Assembly: GCA_964593865.1 (NCBI GenBank)
Contig: CAZQKE010000023.1
Location: 1 to 13,941 of the forward strand
Direction: 5' to 3'
DNA length: 13,941 nucleotides
Origin: CAZQKE01 sp964593865
GTDB taxonomy: Bacteria; Chloroflexota; Anaerolineae; JAAYZQ01
Positions 1 through 6,009 of the stretch are shown piece after piece. The notes under the pieces were generated by a model that had not been told where the DNA came from, made no database searches, and worked only from the letters and a program-made list of their open reading frames with translations. Numbering within the stretch: position 1 is the first letter of the stretch; every line of letters starts with the position of its first letter. The translations under genes and the position numbers were made by a program.

Positions 1-468
1 CTCCCGCTCCCGCTCCGTCAGGCTCTGCCACCGCCGCTCCGCTTCCGCCAGCCGGAGCCGGGCGCGGGCCAACTGTTCCGCCTGCCATCGCTGCTCCTCC
101 GCCCGGCTCCGGGGGGCCGTCAGGCGGGCCACGGTGGCCCGTACTTTCTTCAGGTCAAGGGGTTTGGTCAAATAGTCGTCCACCCCCAGCCGCAGGGCCA
201 GGACCGCCGTCTCGATGGCCGGGCGGGCGGTGATGAGCACCAGGGGGAGGTCGGGGGCGAGTGCTCGCAGGCGGTGGACCAGGTCCAGGCCGTGCAACCC
301 CGGCAGCCAGATGTCCACCAGGGCCAGATCAAAGGGTTGGCGCCGGAGCAGGTCCAGCGCAGCGTCTCCATCGGCAGCGGTCTGCACCTTGTGGCCCTCC
401 GAGGCAAGGACATCGGCGAGCAGTTGGCGGATGTCCGGCTCGTCGTCTATTACCAGGATGTCGGCCAT
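1..468 (-). CDS. Response regulator, receiver domain with probable LuxR-type HTH (3' end beyond window)
   Basis: The frame is open from the ATG at 468 to the window edge: 156 codons and no stop, so the C-terminus is missing. Residues 1-120 are a CheY-like receiver domain. They show the acidic pair D8-D9, the phosphoacceptor D52 in a VDIWLPG context, T80 in LITA, and K102 in the YLTKPL motif. Residues 120-149 are a charged helical linker rich in Arg and Glu. The last visible residues, SLTERERE, match the start of a LuxR/NarL-type helix-turn-helix, where LTxREREVL is common. By family rules it is phosphorylated by a sensor kinase, not seen here, and then acts on DNA. The start is supported by AAGGAA six bases upstream and a promoter at 512-540. 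The receiver call is firm. The HTH class rests on seven residues. Confidence 0.9.
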   Translation of the reverse strand, partial: MADILVIDDEPDIRQLLADVLASEGHKVQTAADGDAALDLLRRQPFDLALVDIWLPGLHGLDLVHRLRALAPDLPLVLITARPAIETAVLALRLGVDDYLTKPLDLKKVRATVARLTAPRSRAEEQRWQAEQLARARLRLAEAERRWQSLTERERE

Positions 469-511
469 TGTCGTTTCCTTTTGGCCGGTGCAGTGCGGGC
501 GAGGTGGGGAA

Positions 512-540
512 AGGATACCACAGAAGGGACCGTTTGTCCA
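512..540 (-). promoter_or_regulatory. Promoter for the response regulator
   Basis: Read on the minus strand: -35 TGGACA (540-535), a 17-base spacer, and -10 TATCCT (517-512) preceded by TGG, which makes an extended -10. It lies about 45 bases before the response regulator start. Its -35 is 32 bases from the -35 of the divergent aldolase-Fae promoter, so both could be governed from one site between them. Called by eye. Confidence 0.55.
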
Positions 541-572
541 GATGTCGGTCTGTGGTCTTGAAGGGGGTTCAA

Positions 573-602
573 TTGGCGCAATATGGCGGAAAGGCATATA
601 AT
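573..602 (+). promoter_or_regulatory. Promoter for the aldolase-Fae transcription unit
   Basis: The -35 is TTGGCG (573-578), followed by an 18-base spacer and a perfect -10 TATAAT (597-602). Transcription would start near 609, giving a leader of about 105 bases before the ATG at 714. The -35 is weak (only TTG matches well) and there is no extended -10, unlike most promoters in this window. Confidence 0.55.
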
Positions 603-642
603 AGAGAGGGCAGCCGTCTGCGAATGCGCCCGAATGCACGAG

Positions 643-668
643 TGGCCGGGCACATCCGTGTCCGGTCG
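643..668 (+). other. Hairpin in the leader of the aldolase-Fae gene
   Basis: CCGGGCAC (646-653) pairs with GTGTCCGG (658-665) around a four-base loop, ATCC. The stem has one G-U wobble and can grow to 11 pairs if flanking wobbles are allowed. No T-run follows, so it is not an intrinsic terminator. It sits between the promoter and the ribosome-binding site and could affect translation or mRNA stability. Part of this leader resembles the dispersed repeat seen at the right end of the window. Confidence 0.4.
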
Positions 669-713
669 TAGGCGGGATTTTCAAATTAAAGACGGTGAAG
701 GAGCGTTCGACGG

Positions 714-2177
714 ATGAACAAAAAACCCGATTGGTTCAAAGGAGTGTTCCCCGCCCTGGTCACGCCCTTTACGCCCGACGACCGGGTGGACGAGGCCACT
801 TACCGGGAGCTGATCCGCTTTGTCCTGCCTCATGTGGACGGTGTGGTCCCCTGCGGCACGACCGGCGAATTCAGCTCCATGACAATGGAGGAGAAAAAGC
901 AGGTCATTGAAATCTGCCTGGATGAGGTGGGCGGGCGTGTGCCGGTCCTGGCCGGGACCGGCTGCCAAAGCACCCGCGAAACGGTGGAGCTGACCGCCTG
1001 GGCGCGGGATGCGGGAGCCACGGGAGCGTTGGTGGTTGCGCCTTACTATCTCAAGCCGACCTACAACGAAATTTTTGACCACTACAGGCAGGTGAACAAG
1101 GTCGGCCTGCCCATCATCCTCTACAACATTCCCCAATGCGCCGGGACCCACTACAAGTGGTGGACGGCGGAGGGCATGGCCCTGGCCTTTGAGAACGTCG
1201 TGGGCATGAAAGATTCATCGGGCGATATGCCTTTTTTCATGGCCGCCCTGGAAAAACTGCGGGGGACTATCGGCCTCTTTTGCGGGCACGATGAAGTGGC
1301 CGGGATGGCCATGCTGGCCGGGGCCGATGGGGCCATCCTGGCCTCTGCCAATCTGATTCCCGACATCTGGCAGGAGATCTATCAAGCCGTGCAGCGGGGT
1401 AAGGTGGAGTTTGTGCGGCGGCGTCTCAAAGAAATCCAGATTTTGACCAGGTTGGTGGTGCGCAAGGGCGCGCCCCAGGCGGTCAAAGAAGGGCTGCGGA
1501 TGATGGGCCTGACCGGCATGAGCGACGTGCGCTTGCCGCTGGTCCGGGGTGGGGCCTTTGAGCGGGAGGATTATGAGGACCTGCGCACCCAGTTGGAAAA
1601 CCTGGGCAAGATCGGCACGCAGACGGTCACGTTGGGTGGTCGGCGGGTGGAATACGCCCTTCCCGCCGATATTCCGCCCCACTTTGAAGACCTGACCCTT
1701 TGCGTGGGCGAAGGGTTTGCCGGGCCGCCTTTTTCCGAAGTGGCCCACATTGACCTGCTGTTGGGGTGGAAAGACGGCCCGGTGGGGAAAGCCATCGCCC
1801 GTGCCCAAAAAGAGCCGCGCCCCGGCCACGAACTGGCCATCATCAACGAACGGCCCCTGACGATGCTGGTTCCCACCGTCACCGTGCGAACCAAGAAGGC
1901 ACGGCAATTGGTCTATGAAGAAGCGGCGGCGGGCGTCAATTTGGCGTTGGAGCACGCCATCGCCCACCACAATCTGCCGGAGCCGCTTCTGGACGAAATC
2001 TGCTTGATCGCCAACGTGTTCGTCCACCCGGCGGCCAGCATCCGCCAACGGGTCAAGATCAACAATTACAAGGCCATGCGCGGGGCCATCCGTAAGGCAT
2101 TGGAAGGGCGGCCCACCCTGGCCGAGCTGATCGCCGAGCGGGAATCGGCCCGTCATCCCTTCCGCTATGCGCCGTAA
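714..2177 (+). CDS. DapA/NAL-family aldolase fused to a formaldehyde-activating enzyme (Fae) domain
   Basis: The protein has 487 residues; ATG follows AAGGAG (698-703). Residues 1-295 are a DHDPS/N-acetylneuraminate-lyase TIM barrel with GTTGE (48-52), Y137 in YNIP and the Schiff-base lysine K166 in GMKDSSGD. The segment after YNIP reads QCAG where DHDPS normally has S-R-T-G. The arginine that binds aspartate semialdehyde is thus absent, arguing against a lysine-pathway dapA. Residues about 330-487 match Fae: VGEGF (331-335), EVAHID with the conserved His (H345), VFVHPAA, a K-x-NNYKA segment, and the terminal R-x-SA-x-HPF block (HPF at 481-483). Fae joins formaldehyde to tetrahydromethanopterin. 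The usual GPAQ motif before the long helix is missing (here YEEAAAG), so the domain is divergent. Each half alone is normally a complete protein (about 290 and 170 residues), so this is a true fusion. Inference: the barrel makes or uses formaldehyde or another small aldehyde that the Fae domain handles. Family calls are firm; the reaction is unknown. Confidence 0.9.
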   Translation: MNKKPDWFKGVFPALVTPFTPDDRVDEATYRELIRFVLPHVDGVVPCGTTGEFSSMTMEEKKQVIEICLDEVGGRVPVLAGTGCQSTRETVELTAWARDAGATGALVVAPYYLKPTYNEIFDHYRQVNKVGLPIILYNIPQCAGTHYKWWTAEGMALAFENVVGMKDSSGDMPFFMAALEKLRGTIGLFCGHDEVAGMAMLAGADGAILASANLIPDIWQEIYQAVQRGKVEFVRRRLKEIQILTRLVVRKGAPQAVKEGLRMMGLTGMSDVRLPLVRGGAFEREDYEDLRTQLENLGKIGTQTVTLGGRRVEYALPADIPPHFEDLTLCVGEGFAGPPFSEVAHIDLLLGWKDGPVGKAIARAQKEPRPGHELAIINERPLTMLVPTVTVRTKKARQLVYEEAAAGVNLALEHAIAHHNLPEPLLDEICLIANVFVHPAASIRQRVKINNYKAMRGAIRKALEGRPTLAELIAERESARHPFRYAP

Positions 2178-2213
2178 TGCCAAATGTGCAATCTTGTGTG
2201 AAAGGAGAAGTCT

Positions 2214-3101
2214 ATGCAGTGTCAGGAGTGTGGAGCACAGAATGAACCGAACGCCCGTTTTTGCACCAGCTGCGGAGCGGCCCTGCGGCCTGCCTCTTCC
2301 GGCATTGCGCCGCTGGATACCCATGTAGACCACGCCGAGACCGAATATGTCGGCGGGCGTGGTCGGATCAGCTACCGCATTGACGGCACGACGCTTCAGG
2401 TTGTGACCATTGAATTGGAGCCGGGGGAGGTCATTTACTCCGAGTCGGGGGGAATGGCCTGGATGACGGGGAATGTGGAGATGAAAACTCACACCGGCGG
2501 CGGTTTGGGACGAATGTTCAAGCGGGCCATATCGGGCGAATCCCTGTTCATCGTGGATTTCTTTGTCAGAAAGGGAAAGGGAACCGTTGCCTTTGCCTGT
2601 GAGTTTCCCGGAAAGATCCTCCCCTTCAACCTGAAGCCGGGGGAAAGCATCATTGTGCAAAAAGATGCCTTCATGTGCGCCGAAAAAAGCGTGGACCTGG
2701 ACATCCATTTTCGGAAAAAGTTGGGGGTCGGGTTCTTTGGCGGGGAAGGCTTTGTCATGCAAAAGATCACCGGACCGGGCCTGGCCTTTTTGGAGATAGA
2801 TGGCGAGGTCGTCGAGTATGACCTGCAAAAAGGCCAGCAGCTCAAGGTGGATACCGGTCATCTGGCTGCCCTGGAGCCGACCGTCTCCTTTGATATTACG
2901 ATGATCAAAGGGTTCACCAACATCCTTGTCGGCGGTGAAGGTCTGTTTTTGGCCAGCCTGCGCGGGCCGGGCAAGGTGTGGTTGCAGACGATGCCCATGT
3001 CCAAGCTGGCGCAAAAGGTAGCCCAGTTCATTCCCCGGAGCGAGGGCGGCAGCTCCGGCGGTGTCAACATTGACCTGGGTAGCCTCCTGAGCGGGAGCTA
3101 G
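2214..3101 (+). CDS. Zinc-ribbon AIM24 (TIGR00266) family protein
   Basis: The protein has 295 residues; ATG follows AAAGGAGA. The N-terminus is a zinc ribbon with two CxxC knuckles (C3/C6 and C17/C20). A short linker leads into an AIM24/TIGR00266 domain (about 40-275), rich in beta strand and glycine, with features such as EPGE, ESGGMAWM, a GRMFKR basic patch and GEGLF. The tail (about 278-295) is Gly/Ser-rich. AIM24 proteins are widespread in bacteria; the yeast member acts in mitochondrial inner-membrane organisation. The bacterial role is not settled, and I assign no reaction. It follows the aldolase-Fae gene by 36 bases and precedes a small membrane-protein gene by 5, so co-transcription is likely. 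Confidence 0.85.
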   Translation: MQCQECGAQNEPNARFCTSCGAALRPASSGIAPLDTHVDHAETEYVGGRGRISYRIDGTTLQVVTIELEPGEVIYSESGGMAWMTGNVEMKTHTGGGLGRMFKRAISGESLFIVDFFVRKGKGTVAFACEFPGKILPFNLKPGESIIVQKDAFMCAEKSVDLDIHFRKKLGVGFFGGEGFVMQKITGPGLAFLEIDGEVVEYDLQKGQQLKVDTGHLAALEPTVSFDITMIKGFTNILVGGEGLFLASLRGPGKVWLQTMPMSKLAQKVAQFIPRSEGGSSGGVNIDLGSLLSGS

Positions 3102-3106
3102 GGGAG

Positions 3107-3280
3107 ATGATCGCCTCTGCCATCGCTTGCTTGGCCGGCTTGGTACTTGTAACACTGGCCGTCGTTACGGTGATCGTGCTGGTCAAGTTGGGGGTGATTG
3201 CCAACTATGCCTTCAGGGAGGAGCCGCCGGACGAGGGGGTATACGACCTGGACCAGAGCCGCGAAGTCGGAGAAGAATAG
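3107..3280 (+). CDS. Small single-pass membrane protein (57 aa)
   Basis: The ATG at 3107 opens a 57-codon frame ending in TAG at 3278-3280. Residues 4-27 are an uninterrupted hydrophobic stretch (Ala/Leu/Val/Ile-rich, one Cys), a good membrane helix. The rest is hydrophilic and strongly acidic, with EEPPDEG and a final EVGEE. GGGAG (3093-3097), nine bases upstream inside the end of the AIM24 gene, can serve as the ribosome-binding site. The gene starts 5 bases after the AIM24 stop and ends 7-10 bases before the M42 peptidase start, a tight operon position that supports it being real. No family recognised. The Asp/Glu tail could contact a partner from either neighbouring gene; that is inference. 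Confidence 0.65.
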   Translation: MIASAIACLAGLVLVTLAVVTVIVLVKLGVIANYAFREEPPDEGVYDLDQSREVGEE

Positions 3281-3290
3281 GAGAAAGATG

Positions 3291-4364
3291 ATGGACAAGA
3301 CGGAGAAGTTACTCAAAGAGATCACCGAGGCGGACGGCGTGCCCGGCTACGAATCTGAGGTGCGGGCCGTCATGCGACGCTACCTGGCCGATGTAGCGAC
3401 CATAGAACAGGACCGGATGGGCAGCCTGATCGCCAAGCACACCGGCGCAGCGGAGCGACCGCGCGTGATGTTGGCCGGACACATGGACGAGATCGGATTT
3501 ATGGTCTCGCTGATCACCCAGGAGGGGTTTGTCAAGTTTGTACCCCTGGGCGGTTGGTGGGATCAAGTGCTGCTCGGACACCGAGTGCGGATCAAGACAT
3601 CCCGCGGTGATGTGATCGGTGTGCTGGGGGCCAAACCTCCCCACCTGCTTGATCAAGAGGAGAGGAAGAAGCTCGTTGAAAAGAAGCAGATGTACATTGA
3701 TGTCGGCGCATCCTCGGAAGAGGAGGTCCGCAAGATGGGGGTGCGCCCCGGCGACCCTGTCATCCCCGTCAGCGAGTTTACCGTCATGGCCGATCCCAAA
3801 TGGTATTTGAGCAAAGCCTTTGACAACCGGGTGGGGTGTGCTCTGGCCGTTGAGGCCCTGCGCCGGGTGGCCGATGAGGGTCATCCGAATACGGTCTATG
3901 CCGTGGGTACGGTTCAAGAAGAGGTGGGGTTGCGGGGGGCCAAAACCTCGGCCTATATGATCTCCCCCGATGTGGCCCTTGTTTTGGAGGTGGACATTGC
4001 GGGGGATGTGCCGGGCATCGAGCCGGAAGAGTCCTGGATCAAGATCGGTGGTGGGCCGACTTTGTTGATGTACGATGCCCGTATGATCCCCAACCTGAAG
4101 CTGCGCGACCTGGTGATCTCCGTTGCCGAGGAGTTGGGTATCCCCCTCCAGTTCTCAACCATGACCGGCGGTGCGACCGACGGCGGCATGATCCACCTGC
4201 ACAATGAAGGTGTGCCGACGGTGGTTATCGGCGTTCCGACGCGCCATATTCACAGCCACAATTCAATCTTGCACCGCGACGACTATGACCGTGCTTTGGA
4301 CCTCATCGTCGCTTTGGTCAAGAGGCTGGATGCCGAGACGGTTGCCGGGCTGACCGAAGGGTAA
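3291..4364 (+). CDS. M42 family metallopeptidase (glutamyl-aminopeptidase / CelM-like)
   Basis: The protein has 357 residues, the usual size. Two ATGs stand in a row (3288, 3291). I chose 3291 because the AGGAG at 3279-3283 is seven bases away; 3288 would add one Met. The co-catalytic zinc ligands of the M42 fold are visible: H64 and D66 in AGHMDEIG, D178 in AFDNRVG, the general-base pair E210-E211 in VQEEVGLRGA, D235 in LEVDIAGD, and H341 in the RHIHSHN segment. GGATDGG before the last ligand is typical. M42 enzymes form large tetrahedral cytoplasmic shells that trim peptides from the N-terminus; members are often mislabelled endoglucanase M. The residue-level substrate cannot be read. A longer frame from 3198 runs through the preceding small gene and has no ribosome-binding support. 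Confidence 0.93.
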   Translation: MDKTEKLLKEITEADGVPGYESEVRAVMRRYLADVATIEQDRMGSLIAKHTGAAERPRVMLAGHMDEIGFMVSLITQEGFVKFVPLGGWWDQVLLGHRVRIKTSRGDVIGVLGAKPPHLLDQEERKKLVEKKQMYIDVGASSEEEVRKMGVRPGDPVIPVSEFTVMADPKWYLSKAFDNRVGCALAVEALRRVADEGHPNTVYAVGTVQEEVGLRGAKTSAYMISPDVALVLEVDIAGDVPGIEPEESWIKIGGGPTLLMYDARMIPNLKLRDLVISVAEELGIPLQFSTMTGGATDGGMIHLHNEGVPTVVIGVPTRHIHSHNSILHRDDYDRALDLIVALVKRLDAETVAGLTEG

Positions 4365-4368
4365 GGTG

Positions 4369-4506
4369 ATGAGGGGGCAGTCATGGCGTCGGCTGCTGAG
4401 GAGCTTGACGCCTCGGCAGCGGGCCGCGGTGATCGGGATGCTGATCCTGATCGTCATCACCTGGCTGGCCGTTTGTGCCGTCCTGCTGAGCTTCACCGGC
4501 CCTTGA
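4369..4506 (+). CDS. Small single-pass membrane protein (45 aa)
   Basis: The ATG at 4369 (with a GTG just before it in frame) opens a 45-codon frame ending in TGA at 4504-4506. The first 19 residues are strongly basic, with RR, RR-type pairs and six Arg in all, followed by about 23 hydrophobic residues (VIGMLILIVI through VCAVLL) and a short SFTGP end. This is a clear cytoplasmic-N membrane anchor by the positive-inside rule. AAGGG at 4357-4361, seven bases upstream inside the end of the M42 gene, is a plausible ribosome-binding site. It starts 4 bases after the M42 stop. No family recognised. It is the second tiny membrane protein in this run. Confidence 0.6.
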   Translation: MRGQSWRRLLRSLTPRQRAAVIGMLILIVITWLAVCAVLLSFTGP

Positions 4507-4516
4507 GATAGGCCGC

Positions 4517-4549
4517 GGGGAAGGCGAAGGGAACGTTTTCACCTTCCCC
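4517..4549 (+). other. Intergenic hairpin after the M42 / small membrane protein genes
   Basis: GGGGAAGG (4517-4524) pairs perfectly with CCTTCCCC (4542-4549). After one mismatch, GAA (4526-4528) pairs with TTC (4538-4540), leaving a nine-base loop. No T-run follows, so full intrinsic termination is doubtful. It may be an attenuator or a 3'-end stabiliser separating the ParB/Srx-fold gene from the upstream genes. Confidence 0.4.
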
Positions 4550-4573
4550 GAACGGTGTGGGTTTGGACCGACC

Positions 4574-5467
4574 ATGCTTTCCCCTCAGAGCGGAGCATCC
4601 AACCGGGAGGAATTTCAATCTGCCCGCCGCCGTGCTTTCATCCAAGACGTTTTGGCCGAATTGGCAGGGCGGCCCGATAGCCTCCTTTCTTTTGACGACG
4701 TCCGCGAGCATCTCCATTTGGAAGGGTCCGGTGGCGATGTGCGCCTTCAGGAGATCCCCCTGGACAAGATTGTGGGGAGTGTAGGTCGCTACCGCGATTT
4801 CAACCGTGCCTTTTTGCCTCGTGCGCCGGTGGACCCCGAACGGTGGACTCGCATCGCCCGTCTTCAGGCGCAACAGGATCTACCGCCCATTGATGTTTTT
4901 CAGGTGGGTGATGTGTACTTTGTCCGCGACGGCAACCATCGCGTTTCGGCGGCCCGTGCCCGTAACCAAAAGACCATCCGCGCTCGCGTTGTGGAGATTC
5001 CGGTCCGTGTGCCTTTGGATCCCGATACTTCCCCCGATGACCTCATTTTGAAGGCAGAATACACCGAATTTCTGGAAAAAACCGCCTTGGACCGCAGCTT
5101 CCCCGATCAACGAATAGAGCTGACCCGCCCCGGCGGTTATCTGGGATTGCTGAAACAGATTGAGGTCCATCAATTTTATATGGGGTTGCGCTCATCCCAC
5201 TATCCCTCCCTGGAAGAGGCGGCTGCTCACTGGTATCAGGAGGTGTACCTACCGCTGGTTGAGCGCATCCGTGCTGCCGACATCTTACATCGCTTTCCCG
5301 GTCGCACCGAAGCGGACCTCTTTTTGTGGATTACGGAGAACCGGGCCAGGTTGCAGATGCGCTATGGCTTGCACGACGAAGCCGATGAGGCGGTGAGTGA
5401 GCTGGAGTCCCGCCGTCCGTCGCTTTGGGAGCGGGCCAGGGGATGGTTGCGACGCCTTGCGAGATGA
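4574..5467 (+). CDS. ParB/Srx-fold domain protein, DUF4032-like
   Basis: The protein has 297 residues. Residues about 60-140 look like a ParB/Srx-fold nucleotide-binding domain. IPLDKIVGSVGR resembles the ParB start, and V-R-DGNHRVSAAR (117-128) matches the D-G-x-H-R-x-x-A signature of the ParB/Srx/sulfiredoxin superfamily. The C-terminal half (about 175-297) is helical, with HWYQEVYLPLVE and RFPGRTEADLFLWI segments that I associate with DUF4032-type proteins. There is no KorB/ParB-type HTH and no parA nearby, so chromosome partitioning is unlikely. The start lacks a strong ribosome-binding site; a better GGGAGG lies inside the frame at 4609-4614, but no ATG or GTG follows it in frame. Role unknown. 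The ParB/Srx call is good; the DUF4032 likeness is from memory. Confidence 0.75.
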   Translation: MLSPQSGASNREEFQSARRRAFIQDVLAELAGRPDSLLSFDDVREHLHLEGSGGDVRLQEIPLDKIVGSVGRYRDFNRAFLPRAPVDPERWTRIARLQAQQDLPPIDVFQVGDVYFVRDGNHRVSAARARNQKTIRARVVEIPVRVPLDPDTSPDDLILKAEYTEFLEKTALDRSFPDQRIELTRPGGYLGLLKQIEVHQFYMGLRSSHYPSLEEAAAHWYQEVYLPLVERIRAADILHRFPGRTEADLFLWITENRARLQMRYGLHDEADEAVSELESRRPSLWERARGWLRRLAR

Positions 5468-5482
5468 GGGGCCTGCACCAGC

Positions 5483-5496
5483 TGCCCGGCCGGGCA
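5483..5496. repeat. Perfect 14-base palindrome
   Basis: TGCCCGGCCGGGCA is self-complementary with no loop. It lies between the convergent ParB/Srx gene and the terminator of the leftward operon. It could help end transcription from the left, though no T-run follows on the plus strand, or serve as a dimeric protein site. No specific role can be read. Confidence 0.35.
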
Positions 5497-5501
5497 ACAA
5501 C

Positions 5502-5525
5502 AAAAAAGCGGCGCGTTCGCGCCGC
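5502..5525 (-). terminator. Intrinsic terminator of the leftward two-gene operon
   Basis: On the minus strand, GCGGCGCG and CGCGCCGC (5525-5518 and 5515-5508) form a perfect 8-pair GC stem with a two-base loop (or 7 pairs with a tetraloop). TTTTTT (5507-5502) follows directly. The stem begins at the base after the TAG stop of the 151-residue gene, so stop codon and terminator touch. Confidence 0.85.
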
Positions 5526-5981
5526 CTACGGCAGAGTGCGTCGAGAGACCATCCGTCCTTTTTTGTCGGTTACCGGTTTGATGCCGTCGTATACCCGAAA
5601 ACCGCCGATAAGGCGCAGGATCGTTTTCGGGGACCGCCGGAGCCGTTCTCCCAGCTCCCGTGGAGTCAGCGGTTGATTGCCGTTGGCCAGGAAGGTGCGA
5701 AAGATGGCGGTCGTCAGGGGGGTGTGCTCGTTGATATAATCGGGTTTGAGGCTGCAACAGGTGCGCAAGGAATGCCACAGGCCGTCCACTTGCATCACTT
5801 CGCCTGTGTCGGCGTCTACCCAGTCAATCAGCTCCGCCTCCTCGTAGTCTTTGAACGTTTCCTGGCAATCCCGGCACAGGTGGCTAAGCAAATTCACCCG
5901 GAAGTTCCGTTCCTGTTCCTCCCACCAATCAAAATCAATGTGAAACTCGGTGTTCACATCGGGTTTGATCCATTTAGCCAT
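5526..5981 (-). CDS. Conserved-looking protein with C-terminal winged-helix-like segment (151 aa)
   Basis: I do not recognise the family. The start is the ATG at 5981, with a GGGGAAGG run just upstream. A longer frame reaching 6128 would run into the preceding gene's coding region and is rejected. The N-terminal part is aromatic and acidic (FHIDFDWWEE at 13-22), followed by CRDC (36-39) and a CC pair (75-76), with H34 and H70 nearby, so a metal site is conceivable. Residues about 86-140 look like a winged helix: PLTTAIFRTFL, then PLTPRELGERL, then RRSPKTILRLIGG as a recognition-helix-like segment. It lies 28 bases after the 528-residue gene and shares its promoter and terminator, so the two products probably act together, perhaps on DNA or with the transcription machinery. 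That role is inference. Confidence 0.75.
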   Translation of the reverse strand: MAKWIKPDVNTEFHIDFDWWEEQERNFRVNLLSHLCRDCQETFKDYEEAELIDWVDADTGEVMQVDGLWHSLRTCCSLKPDYINEHTPLTTAIFRTFLANGNQPLTPRELGERLRRSPKTILRLIGGFRVYDGIKPVTDKKGRMVSRRTLP

Positions 5982-6009
5982 ATCCTTCCCCCGTTTTGGT
6001 AGGCAAGAT

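Noticed and set aside
714..2177. Calling the gene dapA of lysine synthesis
   Set aside because: The substrate-binding arginine after YNIP is absent and an Fae domain is attached. No other lysine gene is near.
1215..3155. Long minus-strand open frame of 646 codons
   Set aside because: It is antisense to the aldolase-Fae and AIM24 genes, whose protein families are clear. High GC leaves few stops on the opposite strand, and no ribosome-binding site or known motif was seen.
4574..5467. Chromosome-partition ParB
   Set aside because: Only the ParB/Srx signature is present; there is no ParA neighbour, ParB HTH or parS sites.
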